The notes under the pieces: model-generated
Databases searched by the model: none
Told to the model about the DNA's origin: nothing
Seen by the model: only the letters and a program-made list of their open reading frames with translations
Position numbers and translations under genes: made by a program
Assembly (NCBI GenBank): GCA_009920225.1
Contig: RGAJ01000078.1
Span: forward strand, 1-7,409
Direction of reading: 5' to 3'
Origin: Paracoccaceae bacterium
GTDB taxonomy: Bacteria > Pseudomonadota > Alphaproteobacteria > Rhodobacterales > Rhodobacteraceae
DNA length: 7,409 bases
Shown: positions 6,759 to 7,409 of the stretch, piece after piece
How the letters are laid out: each line of letters opens with the position of its first letter
Position numbering within the stretch: position 1 is the first letter of the stretch

Positions 6759-6857
6759 TTAGAGGTAATATACGCCCATATTGACGTAACGCTTTGCAGA
6801 TGCTTCGCCAGAACGTAGCAACCAGTTTAGAACAGATGTTTTGATTTTCTTAGCCAT
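6759..6857 (-). CDS. 32-residue basic small protein, unrecognised
   Basis: The predicted product starts MAKKIKTSVLNWLLRSGEAS and ends in the aromatic tail RYVNMGVYYL. It is strongly basic (four lysines, three residues from arginine), with a possible short amphipathic helix over residues 6-15. The open frame extends further upstream, to an ATG at 6950. The internal ATG at 6857 is preferred because AGGAGA on the - strand (about 6864-6869) lies seven bases ahead of it, an ideal ribosome binding site. The upstream 31 codons look like noncoding sequence. I do not recognise a family and give no function. The gene is monocistronic, convergent with livM, and would use the shared terminator at 6679-6712. 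The FNR-like box at 7000-7013 lies about 150 bases upstream and could control it. Confidence 0.6.
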   Translation of the reverse strand: MAKKIKTSVLNWLLRSGEASAKRYVNMGVYYL

Positions 6858-6945
6858 GAGAGGGTCTCCTATATCTTGACCTGTAGATACGCACTGTTGG
6901 TCAGAAGGAGTAGAGCGTGTTTTTGCATAGCCGTTATGCTGCATC

Positions 6946-6996
6946 CGCAAAATAAATTACGCAAAGGTTGATAAATTTTGTGATTTTTTTCGCAAA
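6946..6996 (+). repeat. Three CGCAAA direct repeats in an A/T-rich stretch
   Basis: CGCAAA occurs at 6946-6951, 6960-6965 and 6991-6996, in the A/T-rich segment between the small gene and the FNR-like box. The first two are 14 bases apart, the third 31 further on. They might be regulator contacts or chance. The remaining 6870-6945 stretch shows nothing else I can support. Confidence 0.25.
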
Positions 6997-6999
6997 GTT

Positions 7000-7013
7000 T
7001 TGATTTGGATCAA
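7000..7013. promoter_or_regulatory. FNR/FnrL-type box TTGATTTGGATCAA
   Basis: This is a perfect match to the FNR consensus TTGAT-N4-ATCAA, extended by one more paired base each side (TTTGATTTGGATCAAA, 6999-7014). FNR-family regulators (FnrL in Rhodobacterales) respond to low oxygen; Dnr/NnrR-type regulators of nitrogen oxides use related sites. The centre (7006.5) is 41.5 bases before position 7048, and TATCTC (7036-7041) lies at the matching -10 position, so a class II activated + strand promoter is plausible. A divergent effect on the 32-codon gene is also possible. Confidence 0.7.
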
Positions 7014-7035
7014 AGAAGCGATGAAAAATATGACC

Positions 7036-7041
7036 TATCTC
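7036..7041 (+). promoter_or_regulatory. Possible -10 element of an FNR-activated promoter
   Basis: TATCTC matches TATAAT at only three positions, but they include the key T and A, and it falls exactly where the -10 of a class II FNR promoter should be relative to the box at 7000-7013. Weak -10 elements are common at activator-dependent promoters. This is inference. Confidence 0.35.
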
Positions 7042-7047
7042 TGTCTG

Positions 7048-7124
7048 TGTTGGTCACGTTTCTTAGCTGTTCTTTGACCTTCCTTCCCTGCAGGGCGGTA
7101 ACCCAATGGATTGCCGCCCTTTTT
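7048..7124 (+). ncRNA. Candidate FNR-controlled small RNA, about 77 nt
   Basis: A + strand intrinsic terminator (7093-7124) has no + strand gene ahead of it since the operon terminator at 6712, so something noncoding is probably transcribed here. The FNR-like box and weak -10 predict a start near 7048. The predicted RNA would have a 5' stem (GGTCA 7052-7056 with TGACC 7075-7079). A CU-rich linker with CCTTCCTTCCC (7078-7088) resembles an anti-Shine-Dalgarno seed, and the terminator hairpin with U tail follows. No open frame with a ribosome binding site is present. The 5' end is a prediction; I recognise no known RNA family. It ends six bases before the stop of the convergent rhodanese gene. 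Confidence 0.45.
7093..7124 (+). terminator. Strong + strand rho-independent terminator without an upstream gene
   Basis: GGGCGGTAA (7093-7101) pairs with TTGCCGCCC (7111-7119), nine pairs with one T-G wobble, around a 9-base loop, followed by TTTTT (7120-7124). Only the + orientation has a T tract, so it is not the terminator of the - strand rhodanese gene. A CCCTGCAGGG palindrome (7086-7095) overlaps its left arm. Confidence 0.85.
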
Positions 7125-7129
7125 ATTGC

Positions 7130-7409
7130 CTATTTGGAATAGGGAACGGTTGGCTTGCCTTGTTTGGTCCATTCTACAATGCCACCATCAAGATGGGACA
7201 TATTGGTAAAGCCCAGTTGATTGACCAAAGCTTGCCCCAACATGTCTGTGCGGTTTGCGGTGCGGCAATATAAAATCACCTCTTGATCCAGACTGGTGAC
7301 CAAGGCGCTGAATTTTTCGTTGAACTCTGGGTGCAATTGGCCCGTCGCGGTAAAGGCGGTGATCATATGCGCCCCCTCTAAAACGCCGGTCTCGTTCCAT
7401 TCTTCTTCG
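7130..7409 (-). CDS. Rhodanese-domain protein (C-terminal part; 5' end outside window)
   Basis: The frame is open to the window edge, giving 92 visible residues; the start lies beyond base 7409, and the methionine at 7366 is internal to the domain. The visible sequence begins EEEWNETGVLEGAHMITAF, the usual rhodanese stretch before the active site. The catalytic loop follows in ILYCRTANRTDML, with the persulfide-forming cysteine encoded at 7265-7267 and the arginine-lined CRTANRT loop. Then come GFTNMSHLDGGIVEW and a short PTVPYSK tail. This is a single-domain sulfurtransferase-like fold. Such proteins carry sulfur as a cysteine persulfide, but the acceptor cannot be predicted. Whether it has a signal peptide or extra N-terminal domain cannot be seen. 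It is convergent with the candidate small RNA. Confidence 0.92.
   Translation of the reverse strand, partial: EEEWNETGVLEGAHMITAFTATGQLHPEFNEKFSALVTSLDQEVILYCRTANRTDMLGQALVNQLGFTNMSHLDGGIVEWTKQGKPTVPYSK

Noticed and set aside
6858..6950. Upstream extension of the small - strand gene to an ATG at 6950 (63 residues)
   Set aside because: The added segment has no protein-like features, and the clear ribosome binding site points to the internal ATG at 6857.
7093..7119. Hairpin as the terminator of the - strand rhodanese gene
   Set aside because: The T tract is present only in the + orientation; on the - strand the stem is followed by TGCAGGGAAGG.
956..7409. DUF2892 and rhodanese genes as a split YgaP system
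   Set aside because: YgaP fuses these two domains, but here the genes are about 6 kb apart, separated by an unrelated operon and terminators. Both families are common as stand-alone proteins.

Overview
This 7.4 kb window looks like chromosome from a moderate-GC member of the Rhodobacterales (Roseobacter group) in the Alphaproteobacteria. That placement is inferred from the protein styles, heavy TTG leucine use, ATGA-type gene overlaps and GCGCCCC/GGGGCGC hairpins. No taxonomic marker was compared, so the genus is open. No phage, transposon, CRISPR array, tRNA or rRNA was seen.

Layout. Positions 1-893 (+) hold the 3' end of uvrA (nucleotide excision repair), overlapped by four bases by a small DUF4260 membrane protein gene. 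A GC hairpin (930-946) separates these from a convergent gene for a 67-residue DUF2892 membrane protein (956-1159, - strand). A 425-base divergent intergenic region (1160-1584) carries two near-perfect palindromes next to candidate -35 elements, an A/T inverted repeat, a sigma70-like promoter, and a leader whose hairpins can fold in competing ways over the ribosome binding site. From 1585 to 6671 runs a complete five-gene HAAT (branched-chain amino acid/amide type) ABC importer: periplasmic binding protein, two ATPases (LivG, LivF) and two permeases (LivH, LivM). The last four genes overlap head to tail. A strong terminator-like hairpin (2792-2827) lies between the binding-protein gene and the ATPase genes, and a bidirectional terminator (6679-6712) closes the operon.

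Region 6713-7129 has no ordinary-sized gene but is the most interesting part. It has a 32-codon gene on the - strand with a good ribosome binding site (6759-6857), a perfect FNR/FnrL box (7000-7013), and an orphan + strand rho-independent terminator (7093-7124) with no + strand gene in front of it. Together the last two suggest an undescribed, oxygen-responsive small RNA of about 77 nt (about 7048-7124) with a CU-rich, anti-Shine-Dalgarno-like linker. The window ends in a rhodanese-domain gene on the - strand, truncated by the window edge.

How the genes work together: the binding protein captures an amino-acid-like solute in the periplasm, LivH/LivM form the inner-membrane channel, and LivG/LivF power it. 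The substrate cannot be read from the sequence. The intercistronic hairpin and the distinct codon use of the binding-protein gene both fit its product being made in excess over the membrane complex. The uvrA, DUF2892 and rhodanese genes appear to be unrelated neighbours.
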